From Deltaproteobacteria bacterium (lineage in GTDB: Bacteria > Desulfobacterota > Desulfobacteria > Desulfobacterales > B30-G6), in the NCBI GenBank assembly GCA_003647375.1, contig QMMS01000061.1, positions 1-17,621 of the forward strand: a stretch of DNA of 17,621 nt, read 5' to 3'. The stretch's first letter is position 1, and the number at the start of each line of letters is the position of its first letter. A program made the translations under genes and the position numbers. Positions 7,801-15,022 of the stretch are shown here, one piece after another. The notes below the pieces were generated by a model that saw nothing but the letters and a program-made list of their open reading frames with translations, ran no database searches and was not told where the DNA came from.

Positions 7801-10800
7801 TGGAAAACGCGCTCCGCACAGTCCAGGAAGGCCTCAAATCCATGCAGGCGCTTCAGGCTCAAACAACCGAGGCACATAAAAAATTTCTTGAGACCCAGTC
7901 AGAAGCCGGGCGCTCGCTTGAACGCATGATGGAAAGTATCCAGCAAATATCCGAAGCCTCCATGGGTATTGTCCGGAAGCATACCCTTGCTCCTGAAACA
8001 CTCGGATCCCTGAATCGAAACGAAACCGGGGCACCATCCACTCAATCGCTGCCCCTGGAAACGGATGTACCAGCCCATTTAACGGTATCGGGTGGCGGCG
8101 ACGGACAACAGCACAATTCATCCCCTGCCCTGCCGGACACCCTTGAGCTTGATTCGACCACGGATGTCGCTTCCGACACCCAACCCCATGCACCTTCCAT
8201 CGAAAGCACGTTATTACATATTGTCAGCGATCTCACGGGATATCCCATGGAGATGCTCGGTACGGACATGGATATCGAATCAGACCTGGGCATCGACTCC
8301 ATCAAACGGGTTGAAATTCTATCGACATTAGAGGAAAAACTTCCCGGTCTTCCCGCCATATCGCCTGAGATAATGGGCAGCCTCAAAACCCTGGCCCAAA
8401 TCGTGGATGCCCTGGACGGGTCATCTGAAACAATCCCTGTCGAAAATTCCCACACGACCAAGGGCTCACAAGACCTGGGCCAGGGGGAACATCAATCAGA
8501 TAAAAATACCGAAAACGTCCAAACAGTAATGATCGAAATCGTCAGCGATTTGACAGGCTATCCACCAGACATGCTGGAACTGGACATGGATATCGAAGCG
8601 GACCTGGGCATCGACTCCATCAAGAGAGTCGAAATACTTTCCACCCTTGAAGACCGACTGCCGGGACTTCCCCAGGTAACACCGGACATCATGGGCGGCT
8701 TGAAGACCCTCGGACAGATATGCGATTACCTGACATCAAGCTCCGGCGAAACCAATATTGCCACGCATTCAACAGAGCAGCCTTTGACCTATGTTCAATC
8801 AACGCCGATACCTGAAAAAGCTCCCTTACCCGATCCTGCGGTTTCACCGTTTTCCACCATTGAACGGCACAACGTGGTCGTTAAAAACAGGCCGCTGCCC
8901 CGGATCAAATTTGAATCAATACCGACTGACAAGCGCATATACATTATCGGCGGGTTTTCAGGTCTTGGGGAAGCGCTCGTTGACACACTTGCATCCCACG
9001 ACATCCAGGCATCCCATATACGGATATCAGGGATTTCCGATATTCTGAACGGTTCGCACGATATCTCCAATGCCGCAGGGCTGATCATTCTTCCGGATTC
9101 TCATGATGGTGATGACCAGGAAGGCGATACAACCCTTAAAACAGCATTTCAACTGGCTCGTTTTTTTGCACCGTCTCTGACCCGGAACACCCTGGCTGGC
9201 TTCACCCTGTTTGCCACCGTTACACGGCTCGACGGTGCTTTCGGTTTCAGAGACAGAGCTCTGGAAAACCCTGTTTCCGGTGGGTTGGCCGGGCTGGTAA
9301 AGACAGCCGCCATTGAATGGGAAGGCGTCGTCTGTAAAGCACTGGATCTCGATCCTGGCTGGATGGATGTGACGGAGATAGCACATAACATCACTGCGGA
9401 AATTCTTGATACCCAAGCGCATGACAGTGTTGAGGTCGGACTCGACGGTGAAAACCGCTATACCCTTGAGCTTACGCCGTTTCCCTACGATAAGGATGCT
9501 ATGATCACCTTGGCGTTCGACCCGGGCGATGTGGTTCTTGTTGCCGGTGGTGCCAGGGGTGTGACCGCTGCAGCAGCCATTGCACTTGCCGAACACGTAC
9601 CGCTGTCGTTCGTTCTTCTGGGAAGATCTCCCCTGCCTTCCCCGGAGCCGGTCTGGCTGGATGGGCTTGAAAGCGAACCGGAGATTAAAAAGGCAATTCT
9701 CGCGAACGAGTTCAACAACAATGGTGCTTCGCCTAAAGATATTGAAATGTCCTACAGACGATACATGGCGAACAGAGAGGTCGCGGCGACGCTGCAAAAA
9801 CTTGCAGCAACAGGATCTACGGTCCAATACGAAACAGCTGATATCAGGGATACCGATATTGTAACGCCCCTTCTTCAGAGTGTCCGAAAATCACTCGGCC
9901 CTATTCGCGCCATTGTTCACGGGGCAGGTGTTATCGCAGATCGTCTCATCCAAGACAAAACCCTGGAGCAGTTCAACCGGGTATACGAAACAAAGGTCGG
10001 TGGATTCCGGACCCTCATGGATGCTGCGTCATCAGATCCGCTGAAATATATCGTTGTCTTCTCTTCTGTAGCAGCGCGCTTCGGCAATAAAGGCCAGGTG
10101 GATTATGCCATGGCCAACGAAGTCCTGAATAAGGTTTGCCGCAGAGAAGCCCGACAACGGAAAAACTGTCGGGTCATCGCCATCAACTGGGGCCCCTGGG
10201 ATGGTGGCATGGTAACGCCTGGGCTTAAGCGGGAATTTCAGAAAAACCGGATCGCTCTCATTCCAATGGAAGCCGGTACCCGCTGTATGTTGCTCGAAAT
10301 GAGTCAGACAAGTACACATCCGGTTGAAGTCGTTCTGGGATCCTCACTGCCCGCCCGGGTCCTCACCAAACCCATAAAAAAGGATAAGCAGGCACCAGGC
10401 CGACAGGACCCGTCGCCTCCTATGTCACTGACCTTCAAACGCGAAATCGATACCATCAACCATCCGATTCTGGATGCGCACAGACTGGATGGCAAACCGG
10501 TTGTTCCGTTTGCTCTCATAACGGAATGGTTTGGGCATGGAGCGCTGCACGGCAACCCCGGACTGGTGCTGCACGGTATCGATGACATGCGTATACTGAA
10601 GGGCATCAAACTTGAGCAACAGAAAAAACTGATACGTCTCTTTGCCGGAAAAGCCGATCGGAAGGGCTCTCTTTTTGAAGTCGGTGTCGAGTTGCGGGAC
10701 GGCGTTCTCGAGGGAAAGGACGTCATTCACTCGAAAGCAAAAGCCATATTGACAGACAAGCTTCCCGTTGCACCCATATTTGAGCCAACCCGTCCGAATC

Positions 10801-11273
10801 CTTCGAGCATGTACCCCCGCAGCATGGAAGAAGTTTATGACAAAATCCTTTTTCATGGTCTGCCGCTACGGGGTATCAAGGAAATAACAGACTGCTCACC
10901 CTGGGGAATATCCGCGAAGATATCTTCGGCGCCACCACCCGAAACCTGGGTCAAAGAGCCCCTGAGAAGCACCTGGCTCAGCGATCCCCTTGCTCTGGAT
11001 TGCGCATTTCAACTCGCGACTCTCTGGTGTTATGAAGAAACCGGCGCTGTCTCGCTGCCAAGCTACTGCAGGCACTACCGGCAGTATTGCACAACATTTC
11101 CCTCTGACGGCGTTATGGCCGTGCTGCAAGTAACGGACGTTAAGGACCACAAGATGACAGGTGATTTTACGCTGGTCGATTCCGAAAACCGCGTCGTGGC
11201 AGAGCTAAAGGGCTACGAAGCCATCATGGATGCGTCTCTCTACAGGGCTTTTAAGCCGCATCTGGTAGAGTAG
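4806..11273 (+). CDS. pfaA: PfaA-like iterative type I polyketide/fatty acid synthase (KS-AT-ACP-ACP-KR-DH)
   Basis: A 2155-residue cytosolic megasynthase that builds acyl chains from malonyl units. Numbering from ATG 4806: ketosynthase about 12-460 with triad C212 (DAACASS), H347 (HGTG) and H387 (GHTKAAAG); acyltransferase about 583-880 with nucleophile S684 (GHSFG), R709 for the malonyl carboxylate and H789 (AAFHS); coiled coil about 1001-1059; two ACPs with phosphopantetheine serines S1165 and S1271 (both DLGIDS); a structural KR half near 1378 and the catalytic KR with GGARG 1581-1585, K1730, S1754, Y1767 and N1771; and a C-terminal hot-dog dehydratase with H1892 in HxxxGxxxxP and D2065/Q2069 in DxxxQ. 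The order matches PfaA of polyunsaturated fatty acid synthases, though those usually carry more ACPs. No enoyl reductase or thioesterase domain is seen; PfaD at 1202-2854 probably supplies reduction. ATG 4806 is chosen because the KS begins directly after it and a good promoter lies at 4705-4733. The product is unknown. Confidence 0.95.
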   Translation: MDNNYKELKAMPAAIIGIGCLFPGAPGLKAYWQLLYQKKDAIQNIPQTHWSAEDYFHEDPKMPDHVYCRRGAFLSPIDFDPSEFGIPPSSLEATDTSQLLALITARDALEDAGYGQNIDFNRDNTSVILGVTGTQELVIPLGARLGHPIWRQALKKAGVPEKTALEVVNRISDAYVPWQENSFPGLLGNVVAGRICNRLNLGGTNCVVDAACASSLSALHLSLLELQAEKCDMVVTGGVDAINDIFMHMCFSKTRILSPTGDIRPFSKDADGTVLGEGVGMMVLKRLDDAERDGDRIYAVINGIGSSSDGKSQSIYAPRVEGQAKAVRLAYQSAQIDPATIGNIEAHGTGTRVGDKVEFAALKKVFGVDKDHLNYCAIGSVKSMIGHTKAAAGSAAIIKAALALKNKVLPPTLKAEFPDPDLNMEESPFYINSETRPWFSEKDFPRRSGVSSFGFGGSNFHVVMEEYAKEKADISWDGTIELFAFSALSVKEIHQQLADLKTVVTSSVSLDERARMAEQTRHRFRPDHRFRLVLVHDLSIKNTDSGESLKQLVEDAVSGLQTHSGQHPWHLKNIFFGNGSGPEKTAFLFPGQGSQYVGMGRDLACIFPSVLELLERANATLGPRRRLTDYIYPVPPQNMQERQDQERLLRCTDIAQPAIGAISLAMARVLESFGVEPAVTCGHSFGELTALCAAGWIDEATFLDLAVSRGSAMAEAGKKNGCGSMLAVKAPLESLSEFADNTSDLVLANRNSPEQGVLAGTKEAIDRARKQMKDKGFQCVQLPVSAAFHSHLVKGAVQPFQKALDNCAIEPTDIPVFANNTAEPYPGDIASVRSILGKQILEPVLFMAEIERLYDQDVRTFVEVGPKSVLSGLVHSILDGRNHQVISMDTSNGKAFGIADLARTLAFLTALGHPVHLSSWEEPAPLKKTRRMKMQILGANYRRPGKEKPDRNQHRQVDDNNKTHDSHQLKKITIDKNQIKSLDKTMKKTPNTSAASPVVENALRTVQEGLKSMQALQAQTTEAHKKFLETQSEAGRSLERMMESIQQISEASMGIVRKHTLAPETLGSLNRNETGAPSTQSLPLETDVPAHLTVSGGGDGQQHNSSPALPDTLELDSTTDVASDTQPHAPSIESTLLHIVSDLTGYPMEMLGTDMDIESDLGIDSIKRVEILSTLEEKLPGLPAISPEIMGSLKTLAQIVDALDGSSETIPVENSHTTKGSQDLGQGEHQSDKNTENVQTVMIEIVSDLTGYPPDMLELDMDIEADLGIDSIKRVEILSTLEDRLPGLPQVTPDIMGGLKTLGQICDYLTSSSGETNIATHSTEQPLTYVQSTPIPEKAPLPDPAVSPFSTIERHNVVVKNRPLPRIKFESIPTDKRIYIIGGFSGLGEALVDTLASHDIQASHIRISGISDILNGSHDISNAAGLIILPDSHDGDDQEGDTTLKTAFQLARFFAPSLTRNTLAGFTLFATVTRLDGAFGFRDRALENPVSGGLAGLVKTAAIEWEGVVCKALDLDPGWMDVTEIAHNITAEILDTQAHDSVEVGLDGENRYTLELTPFPYDKDAMITLAFDPGDVVLVAGGARGVTAAAAIALAEHVPLSFVLLGRSPLPSPEPVWLDGLESEPEIKKAILANEFNNNGASPKDIEMSYRRYMANREVAATLQKLAATGSTVQYETADIRDTDIVTPLLQSVRKSLGPIRAIVHGAGVIADRLIQDKTLEQFNRVYETKVGGFRTLMDAASSDPLKYIVVFSSVAARFGNKGQVDYAMANEVLNKVCRREARQRKNCRVIAINWGPWDGGMVTPGLKREFQKNRIALIPMEAGTRCMLLEMSQTSTHPVEVVLGSSLPARVLTKPIKKDKQAPGRQDPSPPMSLTFKREIDTINHPILDAHRLDGKPVVPFALITEWFGHGALHGNPGLVLHGIDDMRILKGIKLEQQKKLIRLFAGKADRKGSLFEVGVELRDGVLEGKDVIHSKAKAILTDKLPVAPIFEPTRPNPSSMYPRSMEEVYDKILFHGLPLRGIKEITDCSPWGISAKISSAPPPETWVKEPLRSTWLSDPLALDCAFQLATLWCYEETGAVSLPSYCRHYRQYCTTFPSDGVMAVLQVTDVKDHKMTGDFTLVDSENRVVAELKGYEAIMDASLYRAFKPHLVE
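8203..8738 (+). repeat. Tandem duplicated acyl carrier protein coding units
   Basis: Two ACP-coding units of about 215 bases inside pfaA repeat at an offset of 318 bases (106 codons). Their cores, IVSDLTGYP, DMDIE and DLGIDSIKRVEIL, are nearly identical, and the DNA around the attachment serine is identical over more than 20 bases. A divergent linker of roughly 34 residues separates them. Serines to be phosphopantetheinylated are encoded at 8295-8300 and 8613-8618. The likely origin is internal duplication; tandem ACPs are a hallmark of PfaA proteins. Confidence 0.88.
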
Positions 11274-11346
11274 GGGCAGGCCTTGTGTCTGCCCGTTGTG
11301 GCGAATCGCCCACGGGTTTTCGGGTACCCACAAGGGGCACCCCTAC
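11270..11346. repeat. GTAGGGGC palindromic repeat element
   Basis: A 77-bp element bounded by inverted ends GTAGGGG at 11270-11276 and CCCCTAC at 11340-11346, with further imperfect complementarity inwards (CTTGTG against CACAAG, GCCCGT near the middle against ACGGGT). It would fold into a long GC-rich hairpin at the end of the pfaA transcript. The TAG stop of pfaA (11271-11273) is part of its first bases. It has the look of a multi-copy REP or MITE-type repeat. It may serve as a transcript end, although no clear T-run follows. Confidence 0.8.
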
Positions 11347-11456
11347 AATGGCAATGATACATATATATTCCCGGAAATGTCAAACTTAGGAAATCCTCCG
11401 GCAGAACCGAAGGTTTACCCACGATTAATTAAAATTTACATTACTCTCTGATTTCC

Positions 11457-11485
11457 TTGACATGATGGCTGTTCTCTTGAATGAT
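11457..11485 (+). promoter_or_regulatory. Possible promoter of the GMC oxidoreductase gene
   Basis: A perfect TTGACA (11457-11462), a 17-bp spacer and AATGAT (11480-11485, four of six consensus bases) lie about 45 bases before the chosen start at 11529. This would let the gene be expressed independently of pfaA, whose transcript probably ends at the palindrome at 11270-11346. Confidence 0.4.
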
Positions 11486-11528
11486 CCAAAGTCAGATAGG
11501 GATATTTTTATCAATAGGAGGAGGCAGA

Positions 11529-13106
11529 ATGGCTCAGCGGACATATGACTTTGACTTCATCGTTATCGGTTCCGGTTTTGGCGGCAGTGTGTCAGCTTTG
11601 CGCTTGACTGAAAAAGGGTATAAGGTGGCTGTCCTGGAAAGAGGAAAGCGCTGGCATAAAGAGGATTTCCCTACAACCAACTGGAATGTCAAAAAGTATT
11701 TGTGGCTGCCCTCTTTAGCTATGTATGGCTACCAGAATCTGACAATACTCAAGCACGTGGGAATTCTGCATGGTACTGGCGTTGGTGGTGGCAGCCTGGT
11801 TTATGCAAACAACTTGCTCGTGCCTTCGGATGAGGTGTTCAAAATGCCGGAGTGGGGAATTGATGATTGTAAAGCTACACTCCAGCCTCACTACGCAGAA
11901 GCTCGACGGATGCTGGGAGCCAATCCCAGCCCACAGATCGGTGCCGCGGACAAATGTTTGAGAGAGGTTGGAAGGGATATTCGTGGTGAGGATACCTTTC
12001 ACATCAATGACGTCGGTATATTTTTCGGACAACCGGATAAAATTGTTGCAGATCCTTATTTTGGGGGGAAAGGACCGGAACGGACCGGTTGTACATTCTG
12101 TGGTTCCTGCATGGTCGGCTGTCCTGTAGGGGCGAAAAATACATTGGATCGCAATTATCTCTACCTGGCCGAAAAAAAAGGCGCAGAGATTATACCGGAA
12201 ACTGAAGTCACTGGTGTACGCCCGCTGAGTGGCGGCGGTTATGATATCACAACCCGCAGTCCTTTAAACGCCCATCCCCTAAAAACGTACACTACACGGG
12301 GAGCTGTCTTTAGTGGCGGGGTGATGGGGACAGTCAAACTTTTACTGCAGTGTAAGCAGAAAGGCTTCTTGCCGAATATTTCCAATCAGTTGGGAAACAT
12401 CGTGCGAACTAATTCCGAGACCTTAACAGGGGTGAAATCCCAGGATAAGAGTACCGATTGGAATGATCAGATCGCCATTACTTCAGGTATTTATCCAGAC
12501 AAGACGACCCATATCGAAATGGTACGCTACAACAAGGGATCCGATGTCATGCTTGGTTTGCTGACCCTGATGACAGACGGTGGTGGCTGGATGCCACGGG
12601 GGCTGAGGTACTTGGGAAGCATACTGCGCCATCCGATTCGATTTGTTTCGCTTCTTTGGCCACTGGGCAAAGCGTCCAGTACTACCGTTGTGCTGGTAAT
12701 GCAGACAGATGACAACTATCTTAAACTGAATTATAAACGTCGCTGGTGGCGACTGGGTGGGCGCAGCATGAACTCCAGTGTCCCCTCGGGATTGATGCGG
12801 TCGCCCTCCTATATTCCAATTGCTAATGATGTAACCAGGGCGTTGGCAAAAAAGATGAACGGTATTCCGTTGAGTTCAATTTTCGAAGTGGCTATGAATC
12901 TCTCAACAACTGCGCACATACTGGGAGGTTGCTGTATGGGGAAAACACCAGATGAGGGGGTTGTGGGACTAAATGGTGAACTGTTCGGCTATCCCAACCT
13001 GTATGTGGCAGACGGCTCGGTTATCGCAGCAAATCTGGGGGTCAATCCCAGCTTGACCATCACTGCCCTGTCGGAATATATCATGTCCCAGGCAACATTG
13101 AATTAG
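11529..13106 (+). CDS. GMC-family FAD oxidoreductase, cholesterol-oxidase-like
   Basis: A 525-residue FAD enzyme that would oxidise an alcohol or hydroxyl group. The dinucleotide-binding motif GSGFGG is at residues 14-19, followed by the LERGKRW strand end. HGTGVGGGSLVYAN is the GMC flavin-contact block, and the C-terminal HILGGCCMGK and NLYVADGSVIAANLGVNPSLTITALSE are the usual substrate-side and FAD-binding motifs. Residues 188-198 contain C188, C191, C194 and C198 followed by Pro, spaced like a [4Fe-4S] ferredoxin motif. Start ATG 11529 is chosen because AGGAGGAGG lies a few bases upstream; the open frame reaches back to 11481 but has no family homology there. The substrate is unknown; sterol, hopanoid, or a long-chain hydroxyl made by the nearby synthase are possibilities. 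No signal peptide is seen. Confidence 0.88.
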   Translation: MAQRTYDFDFIVIGSGFGGSVSALRLTEKGYKVAVLERGKRWHKEDFPTTNWNVKKYLWLPSLAMYGYQNLTILKHVGILHGTGVGGGSLVYANNLLVPSDEVFKMPEWGIDDCKATLQPHYAEARRMLGANPSPQIGAADKCLREVGRDIRGEDTFHINDVGIFFGQPDKIVADPYFGGKGPERTGCTFCGSCMVGCPVGAKNTLDRNYLYLAEKKGAEIIPETEVTGVRPLSGGGYDITTRSPLNAHPLKTYTTRGAVFSGGVMGTVKLLLQCKQKGFLPNISNQLGNIVRTNSETLTGVKSQDKSTDWNDQIAITSGIYPDKTTHIEMVRYNKGSDVMLGLLTLMTDGGGWMPRGLRYLGSILRHPIRFVSLLWPLGKASSTTVVLVMQTDDNYLKLNYKRRWWRLGGRSMNSSVPSGLMRSPSYIPIANDVTRALAKKMNGIPLSSIFEVAMNLSTTAHILGGCCMGKTPDEGVVGLNGELFGYPNLYVADGSVIAANLGVNPSLTITALSEYIMSQATLN

Positions 13107-13223
13107 CCAACTCTATGGTTGCATAAACAACATGGCAAGCATAGATAATGACCTGTTATTATATGAATTATCGTAGCGAGAATGTAAAGTCATCTTCGTC
13201 TTTTAACAGCTTAGAGCCATCTG

Positions 13224-13290
13224 CTACCTACTGCTTTCTCCCTGCCACCTACTGCCTACTACCTACTGCTTTCTCCCTACTGCTTTCTTC
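13224..13290. repeat. Low-complexity CTACTGCTTTC direct repeats
   Basis: A 20-bp unit beginning CTACCTACTGC occurs perfectly at 13224-13243 and 13259-13278, with a shortened third copy at 13277-13287 and degenerate CCTACTGCC units between. The tract runs into the 3' end of the minus-strand cysteine-cluster gene and supplies its last eight or so codons and stop. The remaining non-coding bases 13107-13223 show nothing recognisable. Confidence 0.8.
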
Positions 13291-13877
13291 ACCCTCAGCA
13301 GCCCCGGACTATTGTGCAGATACATCAACGGTGACGAGTGTCCGGCATCCAGAAACAGTTGCTCCAGTTCATCGAAAAGAACTATCTGGTCCGGCCACCG
13401 AAAGGTCTTTTCCCGTTTCTTCAACATATGCCATTCGTTCTGGAGATCCTGGTTAATTTTCAGCACTGCATCTTCAGCTTTTTCGCAGAGAAACATTTCA
13501 CAAACCAGCGGTTTTACCTGCCATAGGCACCCTTTCTCTCCCAGATAGATACATTTGGATCCCTCCTGGGGTGAGCGCAAAACCGAGAACAAGGCCTGTA
13601 TTGCTATTTCATCGGACATAATCACGTTAACCGCCACATCGGCAAAAAAGGTAATGATACCCTCCCGGGTACAACAGGCGCTTATCCGGCTTTGATAACA
13701 AGTTTCAGTGCAGATATCACTGAAATGGGTAGACAAAAAGGTGTCCACGTCCCTTCGGAAGCATAGATAGTCTGCCAGTTTCCCCTTCAGTGCATCAATG
13801 TCTGCAGCCTTGAGCCCTGACAGGTGTCCAGCTACCAATTCCAGGGCTTCCATCTGTTCGTGCTGATATTCAGTCAT
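13263..13877 (-). CDS. YkgJ-type cysteine-cluster protein
   Basis: A 204-residue soluble protein with eight clustered cysteines after C39: C56, C60, C68 and C69 in one group, and C109, C117, C126 and C131 in a second group (SKCIYLGEKGCLWQVKPLVCEMFLC). This two-block arrangement is that of the UPF0153/YkgJ family, thought to bind zinc or an iron-sulfur cluster. Cluster identity and function are not known from the sequence. ATG 13877-13875 is the first start and carries only a weak purine-rich upstream stretch. The gene is convergent with the GMC gene and divergent from the acyl-CoA operon. Its C-terminal KKAVGRKQ is encoded by a low-complexity repeat tract and is probably a late addition. Confidence 0.75.
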   Translation of the reverse strand: MTEYQHEQMEALELVAGHLSGLKAADIDALKGKLADYLCFRRDVDTFLSTHFSDICTETCYQSRISACCTREGIITFFADVAVNVIMSDEIAIQALFSVLRSPQEGSKCIYLGEKGCLWQVKPLVCEMFLCEKAEDAVLKINQDLQNEWHMLKKREKTFRWPDQIVLFDELEQLFLDAGHSSPLMYLHNSPGLLRVKKAVGRKQ

Positions 13878-14023
13878 TTTCCCATACCCTGTTTTCTTGA
13901 TGGTTCGATTCTTACTTGATCTTCTGTGAAGTACGATGTACGAGAAAGTTTATCAGTCTATGCAATATTGGGATAATTCTGCCACAGCTACTGTACTTGT
14001 CAATGAAATATGGAGACACCAGC

Positions 14024-14242
14024 ATGCCCCAGCCTGATGATACAATCGCCGTCAATGTCGTCGTTGAGATAACCACCGTTTCCCTGAAAGCCATCGTCGA
14101 GAATGCCAAACGCCTTTCAGGCAGAAATGAAAAGGGGCATTACACGGTGGACACGGCGGACAAGGTCAGTGAAATGATCTCACGCTTCCTGTTTGAAAAG
14201 AATTTTGAACAATTTACAACTAACCCTGAAAACTACAAGTAA
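14024..14242 (+). CDS. Small conserved-looking protein of unknown function
   Basis: A 72-residue protein beginning MPQPDDTIAVNVVVEITTVSLKAIVENAKR and ending FTTNPENYK. It has no cysteines, membrane segments or signal peptide, and looks like a small alpha/beta protein: a strand (IAVNVVVEITT), a helix (SLKAIVENAKRLSG), a short loop with HYTVDTADK, and a helix (VSEMISRFLFEKNFEQF). ATG 14024 is chosen over the upstream in-frame starts at 13916 and 14003 because GGAGA lies nine bases before it. The stop is 11 bases before the enoyl-CoA hydratase start, so it is the first gene of that operon and may act with it. I do not recognise the family. Confidence 0.68.
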   Translation: MPQPDDTIAVNVVVEITTVSLKAIVENAKRLSGRNEKGHYTVDTADKVSEMISRFLFEKNFEQFTTNPENYK

Positions 14243-14253
14243 AGGATTCAATC

Positions 14254-15018
14254 ATGGAATTTGAATGCATCATCTATGAAAAGCAGGATCATCTGGCGGT
14301 AATCAAGCTGAACCGGCCCAAAGTCCTCAATGCCATGAACAGGCAACTCTGGCTGGATGTTCAAGACGCCCTAAAAGATGCCGGAGACGATTCCGACATC
14401 AGGGTGCTGATCATCACGGGTGAAGGTCGTGCCTTTTCCACCGGCGCCGATCTGAAGGAAAGCAAAACCCGCAGTCTCGAAGACTATCGCAAATACCTCG
14501 AGGAGCTCCAGGAGGCCACACGGAAAATTCTTCGATTCGAAAAACCGACCATCGCAGCCGTCAACGGGTATGCCCTCGGCTCCGGCTACGAGCTGGCGCT
14601 GGCCTGTGACCTCCGGATCGCTGCAGATGAAGCACAGATCGGCTCTCCGGAAGCAAAGGTCACTTCTTCCGTGACGGGTGGCGCCATGCGGCTGGTTCAG
14701 GTCCTGGTGGGCCCGGCAAAAGCAAAGGAGCTGCTCTTCACAGGCGAATATATCGACGGAAAGGAAGCCGAGAGGATCGGCCTGGTGAACAGATCCGTCC
14801 CATTAGACGAGCTTTGGAACGCGACAACCGCAATGGCCCGGAAGATTGCGGAAAATTCATCCTTTTCCATCAAGATGATCAAAAAAGGGCTTCAGATAGC
14901 CCAGGGTGAGGCCAGCATGGAGGCCCTGATGGACTTTGAAATCGAGGCCTGCCTTGCCTGCGTATCGACAAAGGAACGCCAGGCGTCACTGAAAACGTTT
15001 GAAAACCGCAAGGAGTAA
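14254..15018 (+). CDS. Enoyl-CoA hydratase/isomerase family protein
   Basis: A 254-residue crotonase-fold enzyme, the normal family length. Residues 60-69 (AFSTGADLKE) and 105-111 (GYALGSG) form the oxyanion hole. The two acid/base glutamates of true enoyl-CoA hydratases are present: E113 in GYELALACD and E133 in GSPEAKV. It therefore probably hydrates a 2-enoyl-CoA to the 3-hydroxyacyl-CoA, though the family also contains isomerases and lyases. AAAGG lies before ATG 14254. The downstream synthetase starts four bases after the stop, showing tight co-translation. The chemistry fits acyl-CoA breakdown or product tailoring; its substrate is not evident. Confidence 0.9.
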   Translation: MEFECIIYEKQDHLAVIKLNRPKVLNAMNRQLWLDVQDALKDAGDDSDIRVLIITGEGRAFSTGADLKESKTRSLEDYRKYLEELQEATRKILRFEKPTIAAVNGYALGSGYELALACDLRIAADEAQIGSPEAKVTSSVTGGAMRLVQVLVGPAKAKELLFTGEYIDGKEAERIGLVNRSVPLDELWNATTAMARKIAENSSFSIKMIKKGLQIAQGEASMEALMDFEIEACLACVSTKERQASLKTFENRKE

Positions 15019-15022
15019 AATC

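Noticed and set aside
9027..9827. 266-codon open frame on the minus strand within pfaA
   Set aside because: It lies antisense to the conserved KR region of the megasynthase, its translation has no domain-like pattern, and no ribosome binding site was seen; it is a shadow frame.
13148..13456. 102-codon plus-strand open frame
   Set aside because: It runs through low-complexity repeats and then antisense to the cysteine-cluster gene; the translation has no family character.
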